In this document: in pieces, positions 35,596 to 43,256 of the stretch
Position numbering within the stretch: the stretch's first letter is position 1
How the letters are laid out: each line of letters opens with the position of its first letter
Assembly (NCBI GenBank): GCA_934692625.1
Contig: CAKUUC010000005.1
Span: 62,001 to 126,000, forward strand
Source: an uncultured Candidatus Melainabacteria bacterium
GTDB taxonomy: Bacteria; Cyanobacteriota; Vampirovibrionia; Gastranaerophilales; Gastranaerophilaceae
Direction: 5' to 3'
Length of the DNA stretch: 64,000 nucleotides
Made by a program: the position numbers and the translations under genes
Notes under the pieces: model-generated
The model's database searches: none
Seen by the model: the letters and a program-made list of their open reading frames with translations, nothing else
What the model was told of the DNA's origin: nothing

Positions 35596-36801
35596 ATGAA
35601 AAAACAAATTTACACACTTGCAATATTATTCGGGCTGTTAATTAGTCAACTTGTTTTCGTTTGCCCATCTTGTTATGCTGCAAAACTTACCAGAAAACAA
35701 AAGAAAGAAAAAGTATTGTTAGATGTTGCAAAGGTAAGCTTTGATGAAAAGCAATATGAAACCGCTATTGATTACTATACAAAAGCACTTCATATAAATC
35801 CTGATAACGCCGAAACATATTCAAAACGTGGTAATGCTGAATTTTTGTTGGGTAAATATAAAGAAGCGGTTGCTGACTACTCTAAAGCAATTGAAATTGA
35901 CCCAAAACGTGAAAACCTGTACTACAATCGAGGTATTGCAAAAGCAAACTTGAACGCTTACGCAGAAGTTGTTGAAGATTATACAAAAGAAATTGAAATA
36001 AATCCTGAAAATGTCAATGCCTACTTGAATCGAGGAACTACAAAAGTTCTATTAAAAGAATATGATTTGGCAATAGAAGATTTTAATAAAGCTATTGAAC
36101 TTGATGAGAAAAACGAATTGGCATACTATAATCGAGGTATTGCAAAACGTAATCAAAAAGATTACAAAGGCGCTATTGAAGATTATACAAAAGTAATTGA
36201 ACTTGATCCGCAAAACATTGATGCCTACAACAATCGTGGGGTTGCAAAGTTCTATATGCAAAAATATAGCGATGCAATAGTTGATTATTCAAAAGTTATC
36301 GAACTCAATAAAAACTTTAATCGTGCATATTTCAACCGTGGAATTGCTAAATTAGGAGTTAAAAATTACGAAGATGCAATTCTTGATTTCACAAAAGAAT
36401 TAGAATTAAATCCGAAAAATGATTCCGCTTATTACGAAAGAGCAATAGCAGAAGAGTCTTTGGAACACAACACTTCAGCAATTGAAGACTACACAAAAGC
36501 AATTGAACTAAATCCAAAGAATGCTGAATATTACTACTCCAGAGGCACAGTTATAAGCAAGACCGAAGGGGATTTAAAACAAGCCGAAAAAGACTTGAAC
36601 AAAGCTATTGAATTAGATTCAAATGATGCAGAAAAATATCTCACTCGCGCTGTTATTTTTTGCAAATTAGAATTGTATTTGGCGGCAATTGATGATTTGA
36701 ACATGGTTATTAAACTTGACCCTAAAAATACTCAAGCGTATGATTTACGTTCGTATGCAATTTCTTCATTGAATTCTGTTAAGGCTAAATCTGTTCGATA
36801 A
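35596..36801 (+). CDS. Secreted tetratricopeptide repeat protein
   Basis: The start at 35596 (M-K-K-Q-I-Y-T-L) gives a signal peptide ending C-Y-A-A; the frame could begin at a TTG 27 nt earlier. The 401-residue product is then almost entirely TPR units of 34 residues with the typical A-Y-x-N-R-G-x-A...Y-x-x-A-I-x-D-Y-x-K-A-I-E-L-x-P-x-N pattern, about ten copies. Such proteins are scaffolds for complexes, here probably periplasmic. The ribosome site is weak. The gene is alone between the giant coiled-coil gene and pepA. Confidence 0.85.
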   Translation: MKKQIYTLAILFGLLISQLVFVCPSCYAAKLTRKQKKEKVLLDVAKVSFDEKQYETAIDYYTKALHINPDNAETYSKRGNAEFLLGKYKEAVADYSKAIEIDPKRENLYYNRGIAKANLNAYAEVVEDYTKEIEINPENVNAYLNRGTTKVLLKEYDLAIEDFNKAIELDEKNELAYYNRGIAKRNQKDYKGAIEDYTKVIELDPQNIDAYNNRGVAKFYMQKYSDAIVDYSKVIELNKNFNRAYFNRGIAKLGVKNYEDAILDFTKELELNPKNDSAYYERAIAEESLEHNTSAIEDYTKAIELNPKNAEYYYSRGTVISKTEGDLKQAEKDLNKAIELDSNDAEKYLTRAVIFCKLELYLAAIDDLNMVIKLDPKNTQAYDLRSYAISSLNSVKAKSVR

Positions 36802-36837
36802 TTCAACTGTGGAGACTATTTATTTTTTGCAAAAATA

Positions 36838-36846
36838 TGTTATAAT
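36838..36846 (+). promoter_or_regulatory. Extended -10 promoter of pepA
   Basis: TGT directly precedes TATAAT (36841-36846), forming an extended -10. No good -35 is seen. The start codon of pepA is 22 nt further on. Confidence 0.5.
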
Positions 36847-36868
36847 TTGCTCTGAAGGAGAGTAAGTT

Positions 36869-38263
36869 ATGGATATTAAAATAGTTGATGATGCAAAAAT
36901 TGTTGAATGTGATGTTTTAATAGTTAACAAATTCAAAGACGAATTGACATCTAACACTTTAATCAACAAGTTTGCACCTGTTACATTCAAAGGTGAAGTA
37001 GGAGAAACTTTTGTAATTCACACTCGTGATGAAGCCCCTGCAACTTATGTTATGGCAGTCGGTTTTGGTGAAGAAAAAGATATTGATGCAGACATTTTGG
37101 GAAAAGCGATTACAAAAGCGGTAAAAAAATGTATTGAAATGAAAGCCGATACAATTGCATTTGATATCAATACAAATATTACATTTGGTGTACAAACCCT
37201 TATGTCCACTGCAATTGCAAATTATAGTTTTGATAAATATAAGACAAAGAAAAATCATAAAATTTCTCAAGTTTATATTTCACACGTTTCAAATGATGTT
37301 AGCACAGTTAAACATATTATTGACGGTATGGAACTTGCACGTAATTTGGCAAATGAACCGGCAGACTTTGCAACTCCGGTAAAACTTGCCGAAATTGCTC
37401 AAAGTATCAAAGGTATTGAAACAGATATCTATGATGAAGAAGAAATCAAAAAAATGGGAATGAATGCATATCTTGCAGTCGCAAAAGGCAGCACAAAACC
37501 ACCAAGATTTATTCACATGAAATACGTTCCGCAAAATCCGATAAAAAAAATTGCATTGATTGGTAAAGGTTTATGTTTTGATAGCGGCGGATTGGATATC
37601 AAACCGGCAAACTCAATGCTTACTATGCGTGATGATATGTCTGGTGCGGCATGCGTTATAGGTATTATGAGCATTTTAGAAAAATTAAAACCAAATGTAG
37701 AAGTTCACGGATTGATTGCCGCTTGTGAAAATATGCCATCAGGGAATTCATACAAACCCGGAGATATTTTGACTGCACGAAACGGCAAAACTATTGAAGT
37801 TGATAATACAGATGCAGAAGGCAGATTGACACTAGCCGATGCACTTTGCTATGCTTGCGATTTAGAAGTTGACGAAGTTATCGACATCGCAACTTTAACA
37901 GGTGCTTGTGTAGTTGCTCTTGGCGATACAGTTTCCGGCATTATGGGCAACAGTGATGAACTTGTTAAAAACTTAATTCATTCTGCAGATTTTGCAGGTG
38001 AAAAACTTTGGGAACTTCCTATGTTCCAAGTTTATAGAGATAACATGAATAGTGATGTTGCAGATATGAAAAATACAGGAACACGTTTTGGCGGAGCATC
38101 TGCTGCTGGTATGTTCTTGAAAGAATTTGTCACTGACAATGTTAAATGGGCTCACTTAGATGTTGCTGGTACTGCATTCATCGACAAACCTCGTGGCGGA
38201 TACTGTAAAGGCGCTACGGCTGCCGGTTTCTTGACATTGTTGAGTTATATCACTCTATACTAG
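36869..38263 (+). CDS. pepA: Leucyl aminopeptidase, M17 family
   Basis: This 464-residue cytosolic metallo-aminopeptidase removes N-terminal residues from peptides. The signature N-T-D-A-E-G-R-L-T-L-A-D-A-L is present, as are the metal-ligand regions G-K-G-L-C-F-D-S-G-G-L-D-I-K and M-R-D-D-M-S-G-A-A, all in family order. It has the usual two-domain layout with a divergent N-terminal domain (about 1-150). An AAGGAG site precedes the ATG. It ends at a clear hairpin, so it is monocistronic. Confidence 0.95.
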   Translation: MDIKIVDDAKIVECDVLIVNKFKDELTSNTLINKFAPVTFKGEVGETFVIHTRDEAPATYVMAVGFGEEKDIDADILGKAITKAVKKCIEMKADTIAFDINTNITFGVQTLMSTAIANYSFDKYKTKKNHKISQVYISHVSNDVSTVKHIIDGMELARNLANEPADFATPVKLAEIAQSIKGIETDIYDEEEIKKMGMNAYLAVAKGSTKPPRFIHMKYVPQNPIKKIALIGKGLCFDSGGLDIKPANSMLTMRDDMSGAACVIGIMSILEKLKPNVEVHGLIAACENMPSGNSYKPGDILTARNGKTIEVDNTDAEGRLTLADALCYACDLEVDEVIDIATLTGACVVALGDTVSGIMGNSDELVKNLIHSADFAGEKLWELPMFQVYRDNMNSDVADMKNTGTRFGGASAAGMFLKEFVTDNVKWAHLDVAGTAFIDKPRGGYCKGATAAGFLTLLSYITLY

Positions 38264-38283
38264 GTTAAGATTCAGAGATTACG

Positions 38284-38320
38284 AAAAAGAGGATTTAATT
38301 TTTTATTAAATCCTCTTTTT
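38284..38320. terminator. Intrinsic terminator after pepA
   Basis: AAAAAGAGGATTTAAT and its complement surround a 5-nt loop; the right arm ends in a T run. Confidence 0.85.
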
Positions 38321-38358
38321 TCATATATTTGTATGTGTAATTTCCTAGAAAAATACGC

Positions 38359-38364
38359 TAAAAT
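38359..38364 (+). promoter_or_regulatory. -10 element 6 nt before ATG of gene 38371-39078
   Basis: TAAAAT lies 6 nt before the start codon and no ribosome site is present, suggesting a leaderless transcript. The -35 region (TGTAAT at 38336) is poor. Confidence 0.35.
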
Positions 38365-38370
38365 TTCATT

Positions 38371-39078
38371 ATGGAAAATCTATCAAAAAATATGAAAAAA
38401 TTCTTTTTAAATTTAAAAGAAAAAATGCTATTGTACAAATTGAGAAATTCTACAAAAAGCAGTTATTCAAATAAAAGCACAAAAAATGTCATCAGAAAAG
38501 GCGCTTCGCTAACTATTAACAGTAAGACAAAACAAACAATTGCTGACGTGAAAGAAAACGTAACATCAATCGTAAATAAAACAAATTGCGACCCAAAAGC
38601 ATTGTTGGACTACGTAAAAGCAGCAAATACAAACATTTATTATGTGAACAATGCTGACAAGTTATTGAATTTAATTATGGAAGAAGAAGGTTTTATCTAC
38701 GAAAAAGCAGGATTTGAAGCTTTCTACTTAGGTTTAATCACGGGACAAGGATTGAAAATTAAAACAGAACCTATGTTTGTTTTGCGCAACGGTGAAATCA
38801 ACAAATATATTTTATTACATAACTTCTACAGATGGTATTCTTTAAAATCTAATTTACCGGGGTTTGATTACCCTACTCAAAAGTTGTTTAAACAATACAG
38901 AATTGACAACTCTGATGAATTTACAAAACGACTTTCAATGGAAGAAATTTTAGCACTGCAAGAAGCAATTGCACGAGATCAAGAAGCAACCACTTACGTT
39001 TTGGAATATTCACAACAAATTGAGGGTGGCAAAAACGTAATTGAAAAAATTAAAACAGAAGGCAATGCAAGCATATAA
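38371..39078 (+). CDS. Hypothetical cytoplasmic protein
   Basis: The 235-residue protein has no signal peptide or membrane helix. The first 60 residues are basic and Asn/Ser/Lys-rich. The middle (about 80-170) is mixed with aromatic residues (H-N-F-Y-R-W-Y-S-L-K), and the C-terminal third is helical and acidic. I do not recognise a family. There is no Shine-Dalgarno sequence; a -10-like box lies 6 nt before ATG. It precedes the 39183 gene by about 100 nt, which also looks leaderless. Confidence 0.65.
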   Translation: MENLSKNMKKFFLNLKEKMLLYKLRNSTKSSYSNKSTKNVIRKGASLTINSKTKQTIADVKENVTSIVNKTNCDPKALLDYVKAANTNIYYVNNADKLLNLIMEEEGFIYEKAGFEAFYLGLITGQGLKIKTEPMFVLRNGEINKYILLHNFYRWYSLKSNLPGFDYPTQKLFKQYRIDNSDEFTKRLSMEEILALQEAIARDQEATTYVLEYSQQIEGGKNVIEKIKTEGNASI

Positions 39079-39167
39079 CCTCGTTTTGTATAATTTTACA
39101 ATTTGTGGCAAAACAATAAAAAAATCAAAAAATCCTACAAATGTTTTATTATTATTTTTACCAACTT

Positions 39168-39176
39168 TGCTATAAT
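39168..39176 (+). promoter_or_regulatory. Extended -10 promoter, 6 nt before ATG of gene 39183-40406
   Basis: TGC followed by consensus TATAAT (39171-39176) ends 6 nt before the start codon. The expected transcription start is the A of ATG, and no ribosome site exists. Confidence 0.6.
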
Positions 39177-39182
39177 TAAATT

Positions 39183-40406
39183 ATGTTTGATATAACATCT
39201 CCGGCAATATATATACCGGCAATATTTTTAGCACTCGTATTTGCTCTTGCGTTGCTTATTGCAAAAGACGCAAGATTTTCTCGTGAATATCCGATGGAAG
39301 AATTGCCATACTACGATGAAATAAACTTATCAATCGGATACATCAAGCGTAATATTTTAGAAAACGGACGTTTTAAATACCGCAAAAATGTTGATTCTTC
39401 AATAAAATATGACAACAAAATTTATAATTCATTACGACATGCCGGCATTTTGTATTCTTTATATATGTATGAAAAATGCGGATATAAAGAAGATTACAAA
39501 GATTACAGACTAAAAACAACAGAATATTTTATAAATCGATATGTAAAAAAACTCGGAGAAAGCCGTTATGTAGTTGTATCTATACCAAAAGAAGAACAAA
39601 TAAATATGCCTATCGCAAAATCCGGCGCTACAGGAATTGCACTATGCGCTTTGGCAAATTTGTTACCGGAAAAGAGAATTTCAGCAGACATTTTGCGAGG
39701 TTTGGGAGATTTTTTACTCTATATGCAAGCGCCTGATGGCAGAGTTTATGCATATTTTGACCTAGAGGCAGGAAAAATAAACAAAGATGCCGAAGCAATT
39801 TTTTATACAAGTGAAGCAGCATTTGGACTATTACATTTGTACGAAGTTGACAATCAAATGAAATGGTTACACGCTGCTAAAAAAGCTATTTTTTATGTAG
39901 TAAAAAATGCAAAAGAATTTGATAAAGACGCTCCATTTGACCATTGGGCAATTTTAACAATCGAAAAACTACTTCAAAAAAACTGGTTGCTTGAAGATGA
40001 AAAAAATATCTTAATCGCTTATGTAGAACGGATTTTGATAGCGACAATAAGTAACCAAATCACAGACAAAGATAACAGTTACTTTGGTGCTTTTTATGAA
40101 AACATTCGCCCCGGAAGTATCGGAACAATAATGGAAGGTCTTGCAGCAAGTTACAATTGCACAGATAATGAAGATTTCAAAGAATTGATTTACAAATCAC
40201 TTTCTATTGGTTGCCTATTTTTAAATAAAGTTCAAGTCAAAACCGGCGCTCAAGCAGGTGGGGTACCTAATTCTGCGAACTGGGTTAGAGCGGGAGTTTC
40301 GCCAAATGCAAGCGTTATTAGAATGGATAACGTTCAACACGTAATACTTGCATGGCTAAAATTTCAACAAATCATTAAATCTCGCCCTATAATTACGCAA
40401 GAATAG
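39183..40406 (+). CDS. Membrane-anchored alpha/alpha-barrel-like protein
   Basis: The 407-residue protein starts with one membrane helix (about 8-27), then a soluble helical domain with repeating patterns (R-H-A-G-I-L-Y-S-L-Y-M-Y-E, S-G-A-T-G-I-A-L-C-A-L, A-F-G-L-L-H-L-Y-E, I-M-E-G-L-A-A-S-Y). Paired helices with conserved Gly/Ala and aromatic positions are typical of alpha/alpha-toroid folds, as in some glycoside hydrolases, epimerases and lyases. The fold assignment is an inference; no catalytic motif is identified. The last 14 nt overlap the 3' end of the convergent diguanylate cyclase gene. Confidence 0.7.
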   Translation: MFDITSPAIYIPAIFLALVFALALLIAKDARFSREYPMEELPYYDEINLSIGYIKRNILENGRFKYRKNVDSSIKYDNKIYNSLRHAGILYSLYMYEKCGYKEDYKDYRLKTTEYFINRYVKKLGESRYVVVSIPKEEQINMPIAKSGATGIALCALANLLPEKRISADILRGLGDFLLYMQAPDGRVYAYFDLEAGKINKDAEAIFYTSEAAFGLLHLYEVDNQMKWLHAAKKAIFYVVKNAKEFDKDAPFDHWAILTIEKLLQKNWLLEDEKNILIAYVERILIATISNQITDKDNSYFGAFYENIRPGSIGTIMEGLAASYNCTDNEDFKELIYKSLSIGCLFLNKVQVKTGAQAGGVPNSANWVRAGVSPNASVIRMDNVQHVILAWLKFQQIIKSRPIITQE

Positions 40407-41046
40407 TTTTGTTTCGACCTGAGTTCTTCGCTTTATACAAAGTATCATCAACCTTTTGCAAAAATTCTTCTTTTGTTTTTATATCAGGTGTCAATTGACA
40501 AGCACCGATACTTACAGTAACATTGACCGCTTCATCTTGATAGGTCAAACCTAAATTTTCTACGGTTTTTCTAAATCTTTCTAATGGGATAATTGCCTGT
40601 TCAATATCTGTTTCTGTCAAAATTACCACAAATTCTTCTCCCCCAAAGCGAAATACTGTATCTGTTTTGCGAAAAGTTTGCAATGCAGAATTTGCGATTT
40701 GACGAAGAACGAAATCTCCACAAGGGTGCCCAAAAGTATCATTGATATTTTTAAAATGGTCAATATCAAACATTACCAGAGTTAATTTGTTATTATAACG
40801 AGAGGCTCTCAAAAATTCCTTTTCAAATGTATTTTCAAAATTTCTACGGTTGGCAAGTCCTGTCAAATTATCAGTAACGGACAAATACTTTGTGCGAGTA
40901 TAAATGTAATTAATTTGTTTAATAACTTCCATTTTATTCTCTTCAGGCACGTCAAAAGTTTGGATAATATGTTCAATATTATGTTGAATTTCGTCCAACA
41001 AATTGTCCGGAATATCAAATGTAATGTCCTTTAAATCTTCAACCAT
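40393..41046 (-). CDS. Diguanylate cyclase (GGDEF domain)
   Basis: The 217-residue protein is an N-terminal helical segment of about 55 residues followed by a complete GGDEF domain. That domain has D-N-L-T-G-L-A-N-R-R, F-D-I-D-H-F-K-N-I-N-D-T-F-G-H, and the active-site motif G-G-E-E-F. It would make cyclic di-GMP from two GTP. There is no membrane segment and no known sensor domain, so the input signal is unclear. A GAGGG site precedes the ATG. An imperfect TTGTG/CACAA palindrome lies around its promoter (41056-41074). Confidence 0.93.
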   Translation of the reverse strand: MVEDLKDITFDIPDNLLDEIQHNIEHIIQTFDVPEENKMEVIKQINYIYTRTKYLSVTDNLTGLANRRNFENTFEKEFLRASRYNNKLTLVMFDIDHFKNINDTFGHPCGDFVLRQIANSALQTFRKTDTVFRFGGEEFVVILTETDIEQAIIPLERFRKTVENLGLTYQDEAVNVTVSIGACQLTPDIKTKEEFLQKVDDTLYKAKNSGRNKTILA

Positions 41047-41162
41047 AAAGCCCTCTTGTGTGATTTTAACACAAATTTGTAAACTAATCTATTACAAAAA
41101 CAATGTCGGCTATTATTGCAAAAATCTTTAAAAATTTTTCTATATTTTTACAAAATGTAATC

Positions 41163-41546
41163 TTAATTCAAGATTAGTATTCCAAGATTGAGATAAAGTG
41201 CAAAGATAACTTGTAACAAGTATGGCACAAGCAGCCACCCTGCAAGTTTTGAAAGTTTAAAGAAATAAAAAACAGTAAAAATCAAAACAACCAACAACAA
41301 AATAACATCAACCAGTGCCAGCCCTATTGATTTCATATCAAAAAATATATAACTCCATAAAAAGTTAAAAATAAGTTGGATTAAAAATAAATTCGTTGCA
41401 TAAAGTTTATCTTTTGAATTTGTTTTGGTAATAATTATAAAAAACGAAATTGTCATCAAAAAATACAAAACACTCCAAGCAACCGGAAAATATGACGTTG
41501 GCGGAGTCAGTGGGGGTTTTGTTAACGAAAGATACCAAATATTCAT
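41163..41546 (-). CDS. TspO/MBR family protein lacking the usual first helix
   Basis: The 127-residue protein has about four membrane helices and starts directly with W-Y-L-S-L-T-K-P-P-L-T-P-P, the conserved loop after helix 1 in TspO. It ends with P-Y-L-L-Q-V-I-F-A-L-Y-L-N-L-G-I, the conserved helix 5. Family members are about 150-160 residues with five helices; no ATG, GTG or TTG codon upstream in frame restores the first helix before a stop codon. TspO binds porphyrins and related ligands. It is last in the pheT-led minus-strand cluster. Confidence 0.8.
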   Translation of the reverse strand: MNIWYLSLTKPPLTPPTSYFPVAWSVLYFLMTISFFIIITKTNSKDKLYATNLFLIQLIFNFLWSYIFFDMKSIGLALVDVILLLVVLIFTVFYFFKLSKLAGWLLVPYLLQVIFALYLNLGILILN

Positions 41547-41591
41547 ATCTATATTATTAAAAATTTTGACAAAAACACATTGACCATTCGG

Positions 41592-41798
41592 TTAATTTTC
41601 AAGAGTAAATCTTAACATACCTTTGCTATCTATGATTTCGTTCCACATTTTGGCTGGTCTTATCCAAACCTTTCCATCTTTGATAGCCTGATAAACAATC
41701 ATATCTTCAAGAGTTTCTGAATGTTTGCCAAGTGCGAGAATTCGATATAAATTCCCTTTATAGTGCCTATATACTTTTCCGACAGCAATTTCTTGCAT
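41592..41798 (-). CDS. DUF1653 family small protein
   Basis: The 68-residue protein has the family pattern V-G-K-V-Y-R-H-Y-K-G-N-L-Y-R-I-L-A-L-G-K-H-S-E-T and V-W-I-R-P-A-K-M-W, typical of DUF1653 proteins of unknown function. It lies 3 nt downstream of pgeF and is part of that operon. Confidence 0.85.
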   Translation of the reverse strand: MQEIAVGKVYRHYKGNLYRILALGKHSETLEDMIVYQAIKDGKVWIRPAKMWNEIIDSKGMLRFTLEN

Positions 41799-41801
41799 AT
41801 T

Positions 41802-42554
41802 CTACCTTTTTAACCTCAATACAGCACTGTGACGTTTTGTTGTAGCATTTTCATTACGGTATGAATAAAACAAATCATTATTACATACAGTACAATATGT
41901 TGTAACATCAATATTTTTCACACCAGATTCAAGAAGTTGTTGTTTGTTAATGTTTTTCAAATCAACATAAATATTTCCGCCCCTGATTTCAGACAATCCA
42001 CGAAAATTCTTAACTGTTTTTGAAAGTTGCGAAAAGACATCTTCTCCGACATTATAGCAACAGAACCCGATAGCCGGACCAATTAATGCTGAAATATCAC
42101 AAGGATTTGTCGCAAAGTCACTAACCATTTTTTCTACGGTTTTGGTAACTATATTAAGTGCAGTACCTCTCCAACCTGCATGAATAACAGCACCGATATT
42201 TTGTCTTTCATCGTATAAAATAATTGGAGTACAATCCGCAAAATTTAAAAACACACCCAAATTACAATCTGTCAATATCAACGCATCTGTATCCGGATAA
42301 CTCGTCTTGTTTGAATTTGCTAGTTTAATATTGGCAGAATGCGTTTGTACAGGAGATATAAGATTTTTATTTTCAATACCGAGATATTCGCAAATTTGCT
42401 CTTTGTTTTGCTTAATTTCAGTCAGTATTTCATTACTGGGCGAAGTCGCCTTATCACAAATACAAATATCTCTTGTGGTAAAAAATGCTTCTGCGCCTTT
42501 AATAAGGTCTGACTTTAATATCTTTTTTCCATTAACTTTTTCAAAATAAAACAT
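41802..42554 (-). CDS. pgeF: Polyphenol oxidase/laccase-domain protein (peptidoglycan editing factor type)
   Basis: This 250-residue member of the YfiH/PgeF family has Q-T-H-S-A-N, the F-A-D-C-T-P-I segment, H-A-G-W-R-G-T and G-P-A-I-G-F-C-C-Y-N-V-G, which supply the conserved Cys and His metal ligands. Known members remove wrongly incorporated L-Ser from peptidoglycan precursors or act on purine nucleosides; which activity applies here cannot be told. It follows the secreted SH3-like gene by 30 nt in the pheT operon. Confidence 0.9.
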   Translation of the reverse strand: MFYFEKVNGKKILKSDLIKGAEAFFTTRDICICDKATSPSNEILTEIKQNKEQICEYLGIENKNLISPVQTHSANIKLANSNKTSYPDTDALILTDCNLGVFLNFADCTPIILYDERQNIGAVIHAGWRGTALNIVTKTVEKMVSDFATNPCDISALIGPAIGFCCYNVGEDVFSQLSKTVKNFRGLSEIRGGNIYVDLKNINKQQLLESGVKNIDVTTYCTVCNNDLFYSYRNENATTKRHSAVLRLKR

Positions 42555-42584
42555 AATTTCGCCAACATTGCCTAAAAAATTAGT

Positions 42585-43250
42585 CTACGGACATTCTTTC
42601 AACATAGGGAAGTAATAACGAACACCATCGTCAGATCGCCATCTTACGTAACCAGTTTTCGGAGTTCTGTCCAAATCAAAAACACTCACAAGCGCCCAAT
42701 TTCCTCGAATAACATTCAAATTGATTTTTTTCGGGTGATTTATGGTAGCAAGAGTTTGAGCGGTTTCTTCCGGAGCCGATTTTATACTGTTACATTCTTC
42801 CGGACTGCTTTTTAACAATGTCAAACCGTATTTTTTGCCATAAGTGTTATAAAAATTTATCCAAGTCATAAATTTATATGGATCATCTTTTTTTATCCAA
42901 CCAGTTGCGCCGGTTGAATTGTCGTACATAATTTCAACCCAATCATCGTTAAAATCAGTTACGCTCACAAGTGCCAAATTTTTCTTTGGTAAAAATACGA
43001 CAAAGAAGTTCTCAAATCCGATTTCTGACGGGAAAAACTCATCATTAGTCCAACGTACTCGGTACAAAATTTGCGAATTTTCGTCTGGTTCTTTGTATAT
43101 TGTCACATCATCACAAACCTGATACATTCCGATTGTACTAACTTGCGAAACATTAGGTCTTACCGGCACAATGTCTTTCGCCCAAACTCCGGTAATAGTA
43201 CTTATCGCAAATATTAACGAAATTACGAAGTATAATAATGATTTTTTCAT
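42585..43250 (-). CDS. Secreted protein with SH3-like segments
   Basis: The 221-residue protein has a signal peptide (about residues 1-24, ending V-W-A). Two related segments follow: V-T-I-Y-K-E-P-D-E-N-S...W-V-E-I-M-Y...G-A-T-G-W-I-K-K, and N-W-A-L-V-S-V-F-D...T-G-Y-V-R-W-R. Both resemble bacterial SH3 domains, which often bind cell-wall peptides. The assignment is by pattern only. It starts 6 nt after pheT and is probably translated from the same mRNA, ahead of pgeF. Confidence 0.7.
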   Translation of the reverse strand: MKKSLLYFVISLIFAISTITGVWAKDIVPVRPNVSQVSTIGMYQVCDDVTIYKEPDENSQILYRVRWTNDEFFPSEIGFENFFVVFLPKKNLALVSVTDFNDDWVEIMYDNSTGATGWIKKDDPYKFMTWINFYNTYGKKYGLTLLKSSPEECNSIKSAPEETAQTLATINHPKKINLNVIRGNWALVSVFDLDRTPKTGYVRWRSDDGVRYYFPMLKECP

Positions 43251-43256
43251 AATTAA

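Noticed and set aside
41056..41074. Palindrome TTGTG...CACAA upstream of the diguanylate cyclase gene as a second Rex site
   Set aside because: The arms are spaced by 9 nt instead of 8 and lack the inner AA/TT, so it does not fit the Rex consensus; it may be chance in AT-rich sequence.
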